In this document: one piece after another, positions 55,312 through 64,000 of the stretch
Layout of the letters: each line of letters starts with the position of its first letter
Numbering within the stretch: position 1 is the first letter of the stretch
NCBI GenBank assembly: GCA_002239025.1
Contig: MPNM01000009.1
Coordinates: 1-64,000, forward strand
Reading direction: 5' to 3'
DNA from: Chloroflexi bacterium bin125
GTDB lineage: Bacteria > Chloroflexota > Dehalococcoidia > Bin125
DNA length: 64,000 nt
Translations under genes and position numbers: made by a program
The notes under the pieces: model-generated
The model's input: the letters and a program-made list of their open reading frames with translations, nothing else
What the model was told of the DNA's origin: nothing
Databases searched by the model: none

Positions 55312-58300
55312 TCAGTCTTCGCTCTTGAGCAAGCTCCGCACCTCACCAAGCGCCCCACGCAGGTCTGAAATCTCTCGTGCCACCTGTGGATGCAGGAAGA
55401 GCAGCACACAGCGCTCGACAGTTCGCTGCAGCGATTCCTCCAACATCAACGCGTAGGAGGCGGCCTGCAATCGGTAGCGGCTCACGGCCGCGTCGAGCAC
55501 TTCCCCCGCTCGTAGAGCGTCGGTTTTGTAGTCGACGACCACGAGATTGCCGTTGGGCAACTCGTAGAGCAAATCGACAAACCCATCGAGCAGCACACCG
55601 TCAATCTCCACGGCTGCGTAGAGCTCGCGCCAGTATCGATCCTCACTTACTGCTTCACGCACCGTGTCGCTGCTTGCTGCCCAGACCGTGAGCCGCTCCA
55701 CCTCTGCGGATGCTTGAGTGCCGAGTGATTCCGCCGCAGCCTGCGCTCTCGCGGCGTTCCTGATCTCGTTGTCATCGGGATGCTTCAGGTCAACCACCTG
55801 CAGCGCGCCATGCGTCGCGCGACCGATCGCCGTACCGGCGCGGCCTCGGCGCCAGGGCGGGAGGTCGTCGTCGGGTTCAAAGTTGCGGTCGGCACCTCGC
55901 TCGGGCGGTTCCGACGCGTAGCCTGCGGCTCGCTTGGCCACGCCGGTGGCCGACTCTCGCGGCAAGGATGTCATCTGCTTGATCAGTTCCTCGCGTCGCT
56001 CGATCCATGCCTCTCGGTCTACGGCGGACCCGGACCCGTTGTCCGGCTCTGCGACACGCTCCACAATCGGTGGATTGGGAATCTCCTCCTCGGTCAGACG
56101 GCGATAGGGCGCGACCGCTGTTTCCAGGACTGCATCGATCAGTTCGGCATCGCTCTTTCGTGTGCCTCGATAGAGGCTCAGGATCAGGTGATCTCTGGCA
56201 CGCGTCGCGCCGACATAGTTGCGCCGCACGTATTCGTCCGCCTGCATCTGTTGCTCCTGCAACCACAGGTGAGTAAATCCCGGCGTTGCCAGGCCCTTGC
56301 GGAACTGGATCTCCGGTCGGCCGCCGACGTCCCAGAGCAGAGTGGGCGCGTCGTTTCGCGGGGCGGAGTTGAGGCCGGTGAAGACGACGATGGGAAACTC
56401 CAGCCCCTTCGCCGCGTGGATAGTCATGATCCGCACGGCGTCGTGATCTTCCTCGGGCACGACCGACTCGATCACGCGGGTGTCCGCCTCGGCCTGGTGT
56501 TGCGCCCAGGCGAGGAACTCGCTCAAGGTCGATCCGCCGCGATCGCAGAAGGCCCGCGCTTGATCATGCAGGAAGCGATAACGCGCCCAGTGTTCACGCG
56601 GCTGGCGCTCGATGACTGCCAACTCCATCAGCCGGCGGTCGCGAATCGCGTGACCGACCAGCTCGCTGACGGTCATTTCCCAGCGTCGCGCAGCAGCGTC
56701 GCGCAGCCACGCCAGTGAATCGGCGACCGGATCGTCGGTCGGGATGGCGGCAGGCGCAGGCTGTCGATAGTCCCACTGTCCTCGTGCCTGCCTCCATCGA
56801 TAGAGCGCGTCATCGGGACAGGCGAACGCCGGCGACTTGAGCGCCGCCACCAGCGCAATCTGGTCGGTCGGATCGTCAATCGCACGAAGCAGGTTGAGCA
56901 GGTCGCGGATTTCACGCGTGTGATAGACCAGCGAACGGCTCTCAAGCCGATAGGGAATGTCGCGTTCCTCGAGCGCAGGCAGCAAGTGAGTTAGACCGGT
57001 CCGCGTGGGCACCAGGACCGCGATGTCGGCGAAGTGAGCGTCGCGAGTACAGTTTCGGCCTTTATCGAACACTTGAGTATGTGATGCCGTGACGTCTGCG
57101 ATCATTCGCACCAGCGTGTCGGCTTCCGCTCTTCGGGTGGCGTTGATGGGTCCTTCAAGCTGATCGCCGACGACAGTGACCGTGTGCTCCACGCCCTCCA
57201 TCACCTCGCGATGGGCGTTGAGGTCGTCCCATTCCGCCTGACCCTCGCCGCCGTCCAGCATCAATGGCTGAAACACGGCATTGACGAACTCCGTCACGCC
57301 AGGCGTCGAGCGGAAGTTCTGACTCAATCGGGTGAGTCCGGCGGCCTGTTGGCGCTTGACCTGGTTGAACTGCTGGATGTCAGCACGGCGGAAGCGATAG
57401 ATCGACTGCTTCGGATCGCCGACGTAGAAGGCTCGGCCGGCTTCGCCTTGCGCGATCGCGTCGATGATCCGGGTCTGTAGCGGATCGTTGTCCTGGAACT
57501 CGTCGATCAGCAGCCGCTTGAAGCGATCACGCAGCAATGTTGCAGTTGACTTGTCCAGCTCCAGCAGTGTGCTCGCGCGGACCAACAAGTCCTGGAACTC
57601 GAGGCGTCCCTCGCGCCGTCGCTCCTCCGAGTACTCGACAACAAACCGTCTGAGTTCGTTGTGGATCGGCACGAGCACCGGCTCGAGCGCCGCAGCAGCC
57701 AATCGAGCAGGGACATCCGCGAGCAGCCTGATCGCGTCCTTGATCTCCTTGACTCGCTCCGTACCACCCCAGTTCTTGCCTGAGCCACCACGTCCGGGTC
57801 CCACTTTGAACTCAGACCCTGCAAGAAACTGGCGCAGCATCTCGCCGCTCGGATCGGCATCGGCAGACTGACGGACTCGGTCAAGGATTCGTTCTATCTG
57901 TTCGAGGTTGACTGCGAGCTTGTCTTCCGGATCGCTGCATTCGCGACGGAAGGCTGTGATCTCTCGCAACGGCGCCGAGATCTCGGCAACTCTCTGAGAG
58001 AGCTCCGGAAACGGCAATTCAGCCGCATCAGCGGCAGCCCGATCCCAGTCCGTATGCAGTGCCCAGGCCAGGTCGCGCAGGTGCTTCAGCTCCAGACCGG
58101 CGTCGAATGCCGCCAGCAGCGGTTCGGCGAGATCGTCGTCCTCGAGCAGGAGGTCGAGCTCCTCCTCCCATCGCTCCGTAAACCTGAGCAGCGCATCCGA
58201 CTCATCGACGATCTGAAATCCCGGCGGCAATCCTGCCTCGATCGGATACATCCTGAGGATGCGAGCGGCGAACGCGTGCAGGGTCTCAATCGCGGCATGA

Positions 58301-58590
58301 TCGAGCTGTTCGGCCGCTTCCGCGAACAGGCGCTGCTGTGCTGGATCAGTCTCTGCTTCGCGACGCTGATCCAGACGCTCCAGGACTCGGTCGTACAGTT
58401 CGGCAGCGGCTTTCTCCGTGAACGTGATCGCGGCAATCTCGTGAGCCCCGACGTCACCGCTTGCGATCAGGTTGACGATCCGTCCAACCAGCGCCTCGGT
58501 CTTGCCAGTGCCCGCACCTGCCTCGACAAACAACGTCTCGTCAAGATTGTTCGCAATACGATCACGATCCTGCTGGTCGGCGAGCGTCAT
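55312..58590 (-). CDS. addA: AddA-type helicase-nuclease (UvrD/RecB family)
   Basis: 1092 residues. Superfamily 1 helicase motifs: I EAGAGTGKT (23-31), II LLIDEFQDNDP, III VGDPKQSIYRFRRAD, IV LSQNFRSTP, V MTIHAAKGLEFP, VI YVGATRARDH. The C-terminal PD-(D/E)XK nuclease has GFVDLL ... LVVVDYKTD and QAASYA. It unwinds and trims double-strand DNA ends for RecA. ATG at 58590 overlaps the addB stop by 4 bp. Confidence 0.9.
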   Translation of the reverse strand: MTLADQQDRDRIANNLDETLFVEAGAGTGKTEALVGRIVNLIASGDVGAHEIAAITFTEKAAAELYDRVLERLDQRREAETDPAQQRLFAEAAEQLDHAAIETLHAFAARILRMYPIEAGLPPGFQIVDESDALLRFTERWEEELDLLLEDDDLAEPLLAAFDAGLELKHLRDLAWALHTDWDRAAADAAELPFPELSQRVAEISAPLREITAFRRECSDPEDKLAVNLEQIERILDRVRQSADADPSGEMLRQFLAGSEFKVGPGRGGSGKNWGGTERVKEIKDAIRLLADVPARLAAAALEPVLVPIHNELRRFVVEYSEERRREGRLEFQDLLVRASTLLELDKSTATLLRDRFKRLLIDEFQDNDPLQTRIIDAIAQGEAGRAFYVGDPKQSIYRFRRADIQQFNQVKRQQAAGLTRLSQNFRSTPGVTEFVNAVFQPLMLDGGEGQAEWDDLNAHREVMEGVEHTVTVVGDQLEGPINATRRAEADTLVRMIADVTASHTQVFDKGRNCTRDAHFADIAVLVPTRTGLTHLLPALEERDIPYRLESRSLVYHTREIRDLLNLLRAIDDPTDQIALVAALKSPAFACPDDALYRWRQARGQWDYRQPAPAAIPTDDPVADSLAWLRDAAARRWEMTVSELVGHAIRDRRLMELAVIERQPREHWARYRFLHDQARAFCDRGGSTLSEFLAWAQHQAEADTRVIESVVPEEDHDAVRIMTIHAAKGLEFPIVVFTGLNSAPRNDAPTLLWDVGGRPEIQFRKGLATPGFTHLWLQEQQMQADEYVRRNYVGATRARDHLILSLYRGTRKSDAELIDAVLETAVAPYRRLTEEEIPNPPIVERVAEPDNGSGSAVDREAWIERREELIKQMTSLPRESATGVAKRAAGYASEPPERGADRNFEPDDDLPPWRRGRAGTAIGRATHGALQVVDLKHPDDNEIRNAARAQAAAESLGTQASAEVERLTVWAASSDTVREAVSEDRYWRELYAAVEIDGVLLDGFVDLLYELPNGNLVVVDYKTDALRAGEVLDAAVSRYRLQAASYALMLEESLQRTVERCVLLFLHPQVAREISDLRGALGEVRSLLKSED

Positions 58591-61500
58591 GCCTCAGCCT
58601 CTGCTTCAGCTTCGTCCTCTTCTTTGTCGGGACCTTCGCTGAGGCGTACATAGTCGGTCAGACGCGGATCAAGCTTGATCTGCTGCCAGTTCGTGCGGCG
58701 GTCGGCAGGACAGATTGCGTCGAAGCTGCAAAAGGCGCAGTTCTCGGCCGTTGCGCGATGGTGATCGCCTCCCGGATTCGCCGGGAAGTGGCCTGCCCGT
58801 ATGTTCTCGACGATCAGATTGATCGCGTCTTCAAACCTCTGAACGTTCTCCTCGTCCCAGTCCACCGGGTTGTACTTGAACTCGCCCCGTCTTGTGATGT
58901 ACCAGTAGGCCGATTGCACGGGCGACTCGTCACTATGCTCGTACAACTGGCGAGCAGCGTGTGCGTAGATCGGCAACTGGAGGAATCGACCTCCGACGAT
59001 GGCGTCCTTCCTCAATTCGCTGCCTCTGGGAAACTCGCCGCCGGTCTTGTAGTCGATCACGATCAGTTGCTGGCCCTCAATCGATCGGTCGATCCGATCG
59101 ATCATGCCGCGCAACTCAAGCGTTGTGCCATCGTTCAGCCTGAAAGCGACCCGACCCTGGCTCTCTTCCAGCGCGCCAAAGACCAGTTCGCTGGCGATCT
59201 GCTCCGCCTTGAATCTCGCCCGATGCGTGTCGTCCTTGTCCAGCAACGTCTCAAGGTCGTCGAGGATCCGACGACTGTCACGCTGCCAGAGCAGATCGCG
59301 CCCGGTCAGCCCGCGATCATGGGCTTGCTGCAACGCGGTTTCGGCGATGCCCTTGAGGCGCTCTCGATCCTTGTCCGACCAGCGCTGACCTAGCGCTGGT
59401 TGGTCATTGCCTTGCTTGAAAAATTGCTCAAGGATTCCGTGAATCAGCGAGCCCTTGTCGAGCGGCGTGATCTGTAGATCATCGCGAGATTCGTCGCGCT
59501 CTTCAATGCGCAACACGCGACCAAGGAAGTATCGATACGGGCAAGTAGCCCAATCCTGCAGGGCACCCGCCGAGTGCGGACGAGCAGTTGCTCCGGCTGC
59601 GCCATCGGAGATCAGTCCGTCCCAGCGGGTCATCTGCCCTGTCCAGCGTTCACGTCTCTGGATCAATCCTCGCTCCAGCGAGGGATACCCGTTGGTCAGG
59701 TAGTGACTGAAGGCGCTCGGGCTCGACCGAATCTGCTGTAGCTCATACTCGTGGATATCGGCAGACACTCCGGGTCGCATCACCGCCGATTCGAACGATG
59801 GCGTCGCCTGCAACACCTCGCCGGCTGCCTCATCGACCTTTGATGCGTAGACACGCTCGCCGGCGTTCAACGCCGTCGCCGATTCGAGCAGCCATCGGCC
59901 CGGCAGCCTGGCCTGTTGGGCACGGACATCGGCTCGCGGATAGCTGAGCACTCGATGCTTGGCGGCGTGCATGGCGATCAGGTAATCGGACCGCTCACGA
60001 CGCAGATGATCGCGGCCGGTCGGCAGTGATGCGCGGCTCCGCAGTTCGTCAGGCAGCAAAGGATCATCGCTTCGTGTCTGCGGCAACGACCGCTCCGCCG
60101 CGCCGACGATATAGACCGCGTCCCACTCCATCCCGACGGCCGATCGCAGCGAACCCACGTAAACGCCATCGCCGACTCGACCATGGTGACCGGTCGTTCG
60201 TTCGAGTCGTCGCCGCAGGGCCGATACAAATCGTTCCCGCGGTGCTTCTCCGAGTTCATCGAGCCACTCCAGCGAGTCGAGCAGGGCCTGGACATCATCC
60301 CAACGCGCCAACTGCAGGTCGTCTTCGCCGGTCTCGGTGGACAGCGCGAATCTGGTTCGGTCGCCGAGCAGCAATCTCAGCTGCCGACGCAGTCGTTGCG
60401 CATGGTCGGACCAGAGCGCCCGCTCCGGCGTCTCGCCGATGAACTGGTTCAGTTGGTTCGTGAACGCCATCAAGTCCTTGACCTGCTGGACCTCGGCCCG
60501 GACCCAGGGCAACCGACCGGGCTTGTCGTCGTCGGGCACTCGTGAAAGCCGCTGAAGATCGTCTTCACAGGTGGACAGATACTGTCGCAGCCGCTCATCC
60601 CAGCGATCGGATCCTCGATGCAGGTTGGCCCGGCGCGCCAACTGATTCCATCGCGCCGTGGGCGCTGCTTCGCCGTTGGCATCCAGAATCGGCGCTGCAG
60701 CTAGCCAGGGCGCGACATCCACCGACCAACTCATTGTCGACCCGGACATCAGTCCCAGCAGCCCATCGAGCGTGCGGCCGGCGATCGATTGCTTCAGCGT
60801 TTGCGCATTGACGCCGTTCCAGGGGAGGCCCGCAGCATCGAGCTGCTCGGCGAAGATCCGGGCATACGGGCGTTCCTGTCGATAGAGCATCGCTGTGCGA
60901 TGCAGCGGCGTTGGCGAAACCGAGTGCAGCGCCGAGACGATCGCTCGAATCGCAAAGAGAACTTCCTCCTCGGGATCGGGCGATTGCACGATGTGTTGGG
61001 CAGTTGGAACCTGTTCCGTGTCTCGGTCACCTTGCGGGTCACTGGGCGGGTCACTGGGCGGGTCCCAACTCTGCAATGTGTGCTCGTCGACCGCCTCAGC
61101 GTCGCCGGTCAGCCCCAGGATGACCTCGATGGCAGCGTGCCCCGACAACGCGTCGAGAAACTCACGCTGCGCCGTTGTCAGGTCAGCAGGCAGATAGACG
61201 ATGACCGAGCCAATGTCCTTGAGCACACTGGGTTGGGAGTCGAGCGCCTTTCTTGCCGATTCAGCCAGGTCTTGGTTCGTGTAGAACTGCGCCGTGCTTC
61301 GCTGGTACTCGCGATATCTGTCGACCAGGTACGCGGCATTCCTGCCACCGGCTGCGATAGCTGCCAGATCATCGTCCCTGCAGCGATCAAACTCATCAAA
61401 CGCCGACTCCAGCGTTTGCAGGACGGGTCCGTCGATGGGAACGTCACCAAAGATTGACCCCCCAGCCTCGGCCACATCACGAATCGCCTCAGACCGATAC

Positions 61501-61778
61501 GTCTCCGGCAGTGGGCGGCGGCCCGCATTGGCCAGCGACGCCGCACCTATCAGCTCCAGCAAGGCCTGCAGCGGTTTGAACTGCACATTGACAATGCCGC
61601 CGCGCTGTCGGCCCAGCGTGCGTCGGATGTGATAGCCCGCCAACGAGGACGGAACCACAATCGTGACCGGCGCGAGCGGATCGTATGCGCCGCCGGCAGA
61701 CTTGACCCGGCGCACCGCTTCCGACAGCGCTGTCTGCGCTGCGTTGCCATAGATATGCGCCGACACGTTCAGAGACAT
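58587..61778 (-). CDS. addB: AddB-type Fe-S nuclease subunit
   Basis: 1063 residues. An inactive helicase-like N-terminal half precedes a C-terminal nuclease with MIDRIDRS ... LIVIDYKTGGEF and LQLPIYAHA. Four Cys suited to a 4Fe-4S staple flank it: one in WATCPYRYFLGRVLRI, three in CAFCSFDAIC. The very C-terminus is an acidic EA-rich tail. A short repeat SDPPSDP (about residue 240) comes from a tandem DNA duplication near 61040-61060. ATG at 61778. Confidence 0.88.
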   Translation of the reverse strand: MSLNVSAHIYGNAAQTALSEAVRRVKSAGGAYDPLAPVTIVVPSSLAGYHIRRTLGRQRGGIVNVQFKPLQALLELIGAASLANAGRRPLPETYRSEAIRDVAEAGGSIFGDVPIDGPVLQTLESAFDEFDRCRDDDLAAIAAGGRNAAYLVDRYREYQRSTAQFYTNQDLAESARKALDSQPSVLKDIGSVIVYLPADLTTAQREFLDALSGHAAIEVILGLTGDAEAVDEHTLQSWDPPSDPPSDPQGDRDTEQVPTAQHIVQSPDPEEEVLFAIRAIVSALHSVSPTPLHRTAMLYRQERPYARIFAEQLDAAGLPWNGVNAQTLKQSIAGRTLDGLLGLMSGSTMSWSVDVAPWLAAAPILDANGEAAPTARWNQLARRANLHRGSDRWDERLRQYLSTCEDDLQRLSRVPDDDKPGRLPWVRAEVQQVKDLMAFTNQLNQFIGETPERALWSDHAQRLRRQLRLLLGDRTRFALSTETGEDDLQLARWDDVQALLDSLEWLDELGEAPRERFVSALRRRLERTTGHHGRVGDGVYVGSLRSAVGMEWDAVYIVGAAERSLPQTRSDDPLLPDELRSRASLPTGRDHLRRERSDYLIAMHAAKHRVLSYPRADVRAQQARLPGRWLLESATALNAGERVYASKVDEAAGEVLQATPSFESAVMRPGVSADIHEYELQQIRSSPSAFSHYLTNGYPSLERGLIQRRERWTGQMTRWDGLISDGAAGATARPHSAGALQDWATCPYRYFLGRVLRIEERDESRDDLQITPLDKGSLIHGILEQFFKQGNDQPALGQRWSDKDRERLKGIAETALQQAHDRGLTGRDLLWQRDSRRILDDLETLLDKDDTHRARFKAEQIASELVFGALEESQGRVAFRLNDGTTLELRGMIDRIDRSIEGQQLIVIDYKTGGEFPRGSELRKDAIVGGRFLQLPIYAHAARQLYEHSDESPVQSAYWYITRRGEFKYNPVDWDEENVQRFEDAINLIVENIRAGHFPANPGGDHHRATAENCAFCSFDAICPADRRTNWQQIKLDPRLTDYVRLSEGPDKEEDEAEAEAEA

Positions 61779-61806
61779 GAGCGACCAATGTTCACTCAGT
61801 CGTCAG

Positions 61807-62067
61807 TCAACATGGTGGAAGTTGTGGCAACAGATCGTCGCCGACGTTGGGATCGGAGCGAATGATCTTGCCTCGTTCGGAGATTTCGGTCACGACCTCG
61901 ACCCGCTGTCCATATTCGCCCGTCACAAAATAGGTGTGACGCCGACCCTCAATGTCGTCGATGATGTCGTGGATCCACACCGTCCAGCGAAACGGGTCGT
62001 CGCCGCGATAGGCGAGCGCATTCCCGGCAGGATCACGGGACACACACTTGATTTCCCAGTCACCCAT
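61807..62067 (-). CDS. DUF3892-like small protein
   Basis: 86 residues. The C-terminal pattern (KIIRSDPNVGDDLLPQLPPC) matches the DUF3892 ending of 'D...DNLL.LP.C'. The N-terminus MGDWEIKCVSRDPAGN would carry the first strand. Function of the family is unknown. ATG at 62067 with GAGG upstream. It sits between dnaN (30-bp gap) and addB (28-bp gap), apparently in one operon. Confidence 0.65.
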   Translation of the reverse strand: MGDWEIKCVSRDPAGNALAYRGDDPFRWTVWIHDIIDDIEGRRHTYFVTGEYGQRVEVVTEISERGKIIRSDPNVGDDLLPQLPPC

Positions 62068-62097
62068 TGCGCGACCTCAGATCGACCTCAGGCCGTC

Positions 62098-63246
62098 CTA
62101 GGCGTCCTCCCACTGGACGAACATCGGCATCAGGACATGTACGTAATTGTCGCGGCCGACGACCCGGAAGACGCCCGGATTGCTGGGCCCGCTAGTCTCC
62201 ATAGCAATCTCCGCCGCCGCCGGACCGCTGGCAATCTGCAGCACGTCCTGCAGGTAGCGCACGTTGTAGGCGATTCTCGATGTCTCGCCCTCGATCACTG
62301 CATCAACGCGGCCTCGGTGATTGCCGAGCTCCTCGGCACGGGCCGTCAGCGTGATGCTCTGGTCGGAGGCTTCGCCACTGAAGATCAGCCGGATAATCCC
62401 GCTCGACTCACGAGCAAAGACCGCCGCCGAGCGGACGCCTCCTTGCAGGACCGCGCCTGGCAGAATTGCCCGCGTCTGGTACTCGGCGGGAATCAGTTGG
62501 TCGTAGCTGGGGTAGTTGCCCTGGATTAACTGCGCCGTCATCTGTACTGATCGGATGTGGAAACGGACGTAGGTGCGGTCCGCGTGGATGTACATCTCGA
62601 CAGCGGAGTCGTCGTCGGTCAGCAAGCGCTCGAGCTCTGTCAGCGCCCGAGCCGGAACCGTAATCTCCAGCCGCTCGGTCAGCTCGGAGGCGACATTCAT
62701 GTCGTACACCGCGAGGCGGAAGCCATCGGCTGCCGCCAGCGTCATCTTGTCGGCCTCAAACCGGAAATGGACACCGGTCAGCACCGGCCGGCCGTCGTCG
62801 GTCGCAGCGGCAAACACCACGTGACGTAGGGCGTCGCGCAGATCCCGGGCAACAATCTTGATCCAATCGCCGTCGCCGATGCCGGGGATGTTGGGATACG
62901 TCGTTGGTGACATGCCGTGAATCGACGACTCATTCGCATCCGAGGCGCGGATCTGTGCGACGAGCGAATTCTCGGCAACGTCAATCGTGATCTCGGCGGA
63001 GGACAACGCCGAGACGAGATCGTTGATGAACCGGTGCGGAATCGTGATCGCGCCGGGCTCCGAGACCACTGCATCGATACCGCAGATCATCGCGATCTCA
63101 GTGTCGGTCGCGGTCAGCCGCACGCCGTCGTCGTCGGCCTGCAAGTGAACATGGCGAAGTTGATCGAGCGAATGACGAGCCGCCACTGCCCGCGAGACAA
63201 CGCTGAGCCCATGCTGCAGCGCCGCCTGAGATGTTTGAATACGCAT
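62098..63246 (-). CDS. dnaN: DNA polymerase III beta sliding clamp
   Basis: 382 residues, three clamp domains in normal order. Recognisable segments are LRHVHLQADDDGVRLTATDTEI, DDGRPVLTGVHFRFEADKMTLAAADGFRLAVY and a C-terminus ending in VHVLMPMFVQWEDA, close to the usual VLMPMR end. It forms the ring that tethers polymerase to DNA. ATG at 63246 with CGGAG upstream. Unlike the common dnaA-dnaN-recF order, it leads a dnaN-DUF3892-addB-addA run. Confidence 0.95.
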   Translation of the reverse strand: MRIQTSQAALQHGLSVVSRAVAARHSLDQLRHVHLQADDDGVRLTATDTEIAMICGIDAVVSEPGAITIPHRFINDLVSALSSAEITIDVAENSLVAQIRASDANESSIHGMSPTTYPNIPGIGDGDWIKIVARDLRDALRHVVFAAATDDGRPVLTGVHFRFEADKMTLAAADGFRLAVYDMNVASELTERLEITVPARALTELERLLTDDDSAVEMYIHADRTYVRFHIRSVQMTAQLIQGNYPSYDQLIPAEYQTRAILPGAVLQGGVRSAAVFARESSGIIRLIFSGEASDQSITLTARAEELGNHRGRVDAVIEGETSRIAYNVRYLQDVLQIASGPAAAEIAMETSGPSNPGVFRVVGRDNYVHVLMPMFVQWEDA

Positions 63247-63438
63247 CGCGCCGCTCCGATTTCGATCCTGTGATCCGTGTTCAAGTATTGATCACTTAGG
63301 TTATCGATATATTCACATTTTAGCTGATACGTGCGCTACGCCAGTTTTCAGGGCCGTCCTCGGTTGATGCTCGGTGGACAGGCTGTGGAAATGCTGGCTA
63401 CAACTACGCTTCGCTCACCTGATTTCCCAGTCCCGGCT
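63247..63438. other. AT-rich region upstream of dnaN
   Basis: About 190 bp; the part 63270-63330 is distinctly AT-rich (GTTATCGATATATTCACATT) and probably holds the dnaN promoter on the minus strand. I see no DnaA-box cluster, so I do not call an origin. Confidence 0.5.
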
Positions 63439-63450
63439 TCACGCGGGAGC
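63430..63450. repeat. Degenerate family B palindrome overlapping a gene end
   Basis: GTCCCGGCTTCACGCGGGAGC, a diverged B unit. It contains the stop codon and last codons of the HAD-type gene, so the repeat has become coding. Confidence 0.65.
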
Positions 63451-64000
63451 CTGTTCCGGCAACGCCTCGAGGATTCCCGTAAGGTCGGGACCGCTCCAGG
63501 TTGGATGCGAGCGCATCATTTTCTCGCGGTCGGGATCGGGATAGCGCGAGACCCAGTAGACCGGTAGTCCTGCGTGATTGGCTCCGGTGACGTCGGCCCA
63601 CGGGCTGTCTCCGACATAGAGCACTTCGCAGGGCTCAAGCTCCAACCGCTCGCAGAGCTGCTCGAAGAACGGCTTGCGCGGCTTGTAGGACTGCGCCTCT
63701 TCCGATGACAGCACCATTTCAACTTCGATGCCGGCTTTCTCGAGCGCATGCTCCAGGTGGTCATCGTCGGCATTGCTGCCAATCGCCACTCGGTATCCGC
63801 GCTGGTTCAGCTCCGAGAAGACGCTGTCCACTTCGGGATAGGCAGGCGCCATCGAGAGCACGTCCCAGAGATGCTGGAATGCTGTCGCCGGCGGGATCGT
63901 TTCGACCGAGTGATGCTTGAAGGCTTCGCCGAAGAAGTAAGGCCAGGTCTCGGAAAACGGACGGAACGTAGGCTCAGGACCCTCAAGCGGGCGCTCCGGA
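63439..64000 (-). CDS. HAD-superfamily hydrolase, partial (5' end outside the window)
   Basis: At least 187 residues; the frame is open to the right edge, so the N-terminal DxD motif and true start are missing. Visible motifs: II RVAIGSNADDDH, III Lys in SYKPRKPFFEQL, IV LYVGDSPWADVTGANHAG. This fits a phosphoglycolate-phosphatase-like or REG2-type HAD phosphatase. The last residues (EQAPA) come from a B repeat. Confidence 0.85.
   Translation of the reverse strand, partial: PERPLEGPEPTFRPFSETWPYFFGEAFKHHSVETIPPATAFQHLWDVLSMAPAYPEVDSVFSELNQRGYRVAIGSNADDDHLEHALEKAGIEVEMVLSSEEAQSYKPRKPFFEQLCERLELEPCEVLYVGDSPWADVTGANHAGLPVYWVSRYPDPDREKMMRSHPTWSGPDLTGILEALPEQAPA

Noticed and set aside
63247-63438. 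Possible replication origin beside dnaN
   Set aside because: AT-rich, but no cluster of DnaA boxes and no dnaA gene. TGTGGAAAT near 63383 is only a weak match to a DnaA box.

Overview
The window is about 60% GC, gene-dense and purely chromosomal in character. It has no rRNA, tRNA, CRISPR array, phage gene or transposase that I can recognise. GTG and TTG starts are common. Gene content suggests a free-living aerobic or facultative heterotroph: an electron-transfer-flavoprotein route from acyl-CoA oxidation to quinone, assimilatory nitrate reduction, flavin-dependent ThyX and AddAB-type recombination enzymes. LexA sits behind a Gram-positive-type SOS box. This mix fits Chloroflexota (for example the Dehalococcoidia/SAR202 or Thermomicrobia side), but that placement is an inference without any ribosomal marker.

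Layout. 0-3.4 kb: ilvD and a divergent MFS exporter. 3.7-11.6 kb: two divergent, paralogous giant FtsX-type permeases, two small proteins and a small membrane protein. 11.8-17.4 kb: a minus-strand cluster coaE, MoxR/CbbQ-type AAA ATPase, metallophosphoesterase, and a 1094-residue VWA protein with a 37-residue helical repeat. 17.8-24.6 kb: a DinB-like protein, the fadF-etfB-etfA electron-transfer cluster and a LysM lipid- or membrane-anchored protein. 24.7-36.7 kb: acyl-CoA synthetase, two enoyl-CoA hydratase-like proteins, penicillin-acylase-type Ntn hydrolase, SDR, a RelE/ParE-like pair, cupin, tandem dienelactone-hydrolase paralogues and a class III CoA transferase. 36.7-39.0 kb: a compact DNA-modification cassette (C5 cytosine methyltransferase, Vsr, GIY-YIG nuclease). 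39.1-46.2 kb: assorted enzymes including ThyX, Nudix and a PIG-L deacetylase. 46.2-49.3 kb: lexA with its control region, an orphan oligopeptide ABC ATPase and holA. 49.4-55.0 kb: nitrate assimilation (nirA, nasA-type reductase, narK). 55.3-63.2 kb: an apparent operon dnaN, DUF3892, addB, addA. The right edge cuts a HAD-type hydrolase.

How the genes work together. The acyl-CoA synthetase, hydratases, CoA transferase and SDR feed acyl-CoA oxidation. Its electrons would pass through EtfAB to the FadF-like membrane Fe-S protein and on to menaquinone. NarK imports nitrate, and the NasA-type enzyme and NirA reduce it to ammonium. The dnaN-addBA operon joins the sliding clamp to double-strand-break processing, while LexA controls damage responses.

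The intergenic spaces hold at least three families of palindromic repeats, here called A, B and C. Three copies of A carry a further small palindrome (D) inserted at the same point. These mosaics are the most unusual DNA-level feature of the window. The best protein-level candidates for something undescribed are the AAA/phosphoesterase/VWA-solenoid cluster, the RelE-like pair with an unfamiliar partner, and the methyltransferase-Vsr-GIY-YIG cassette.
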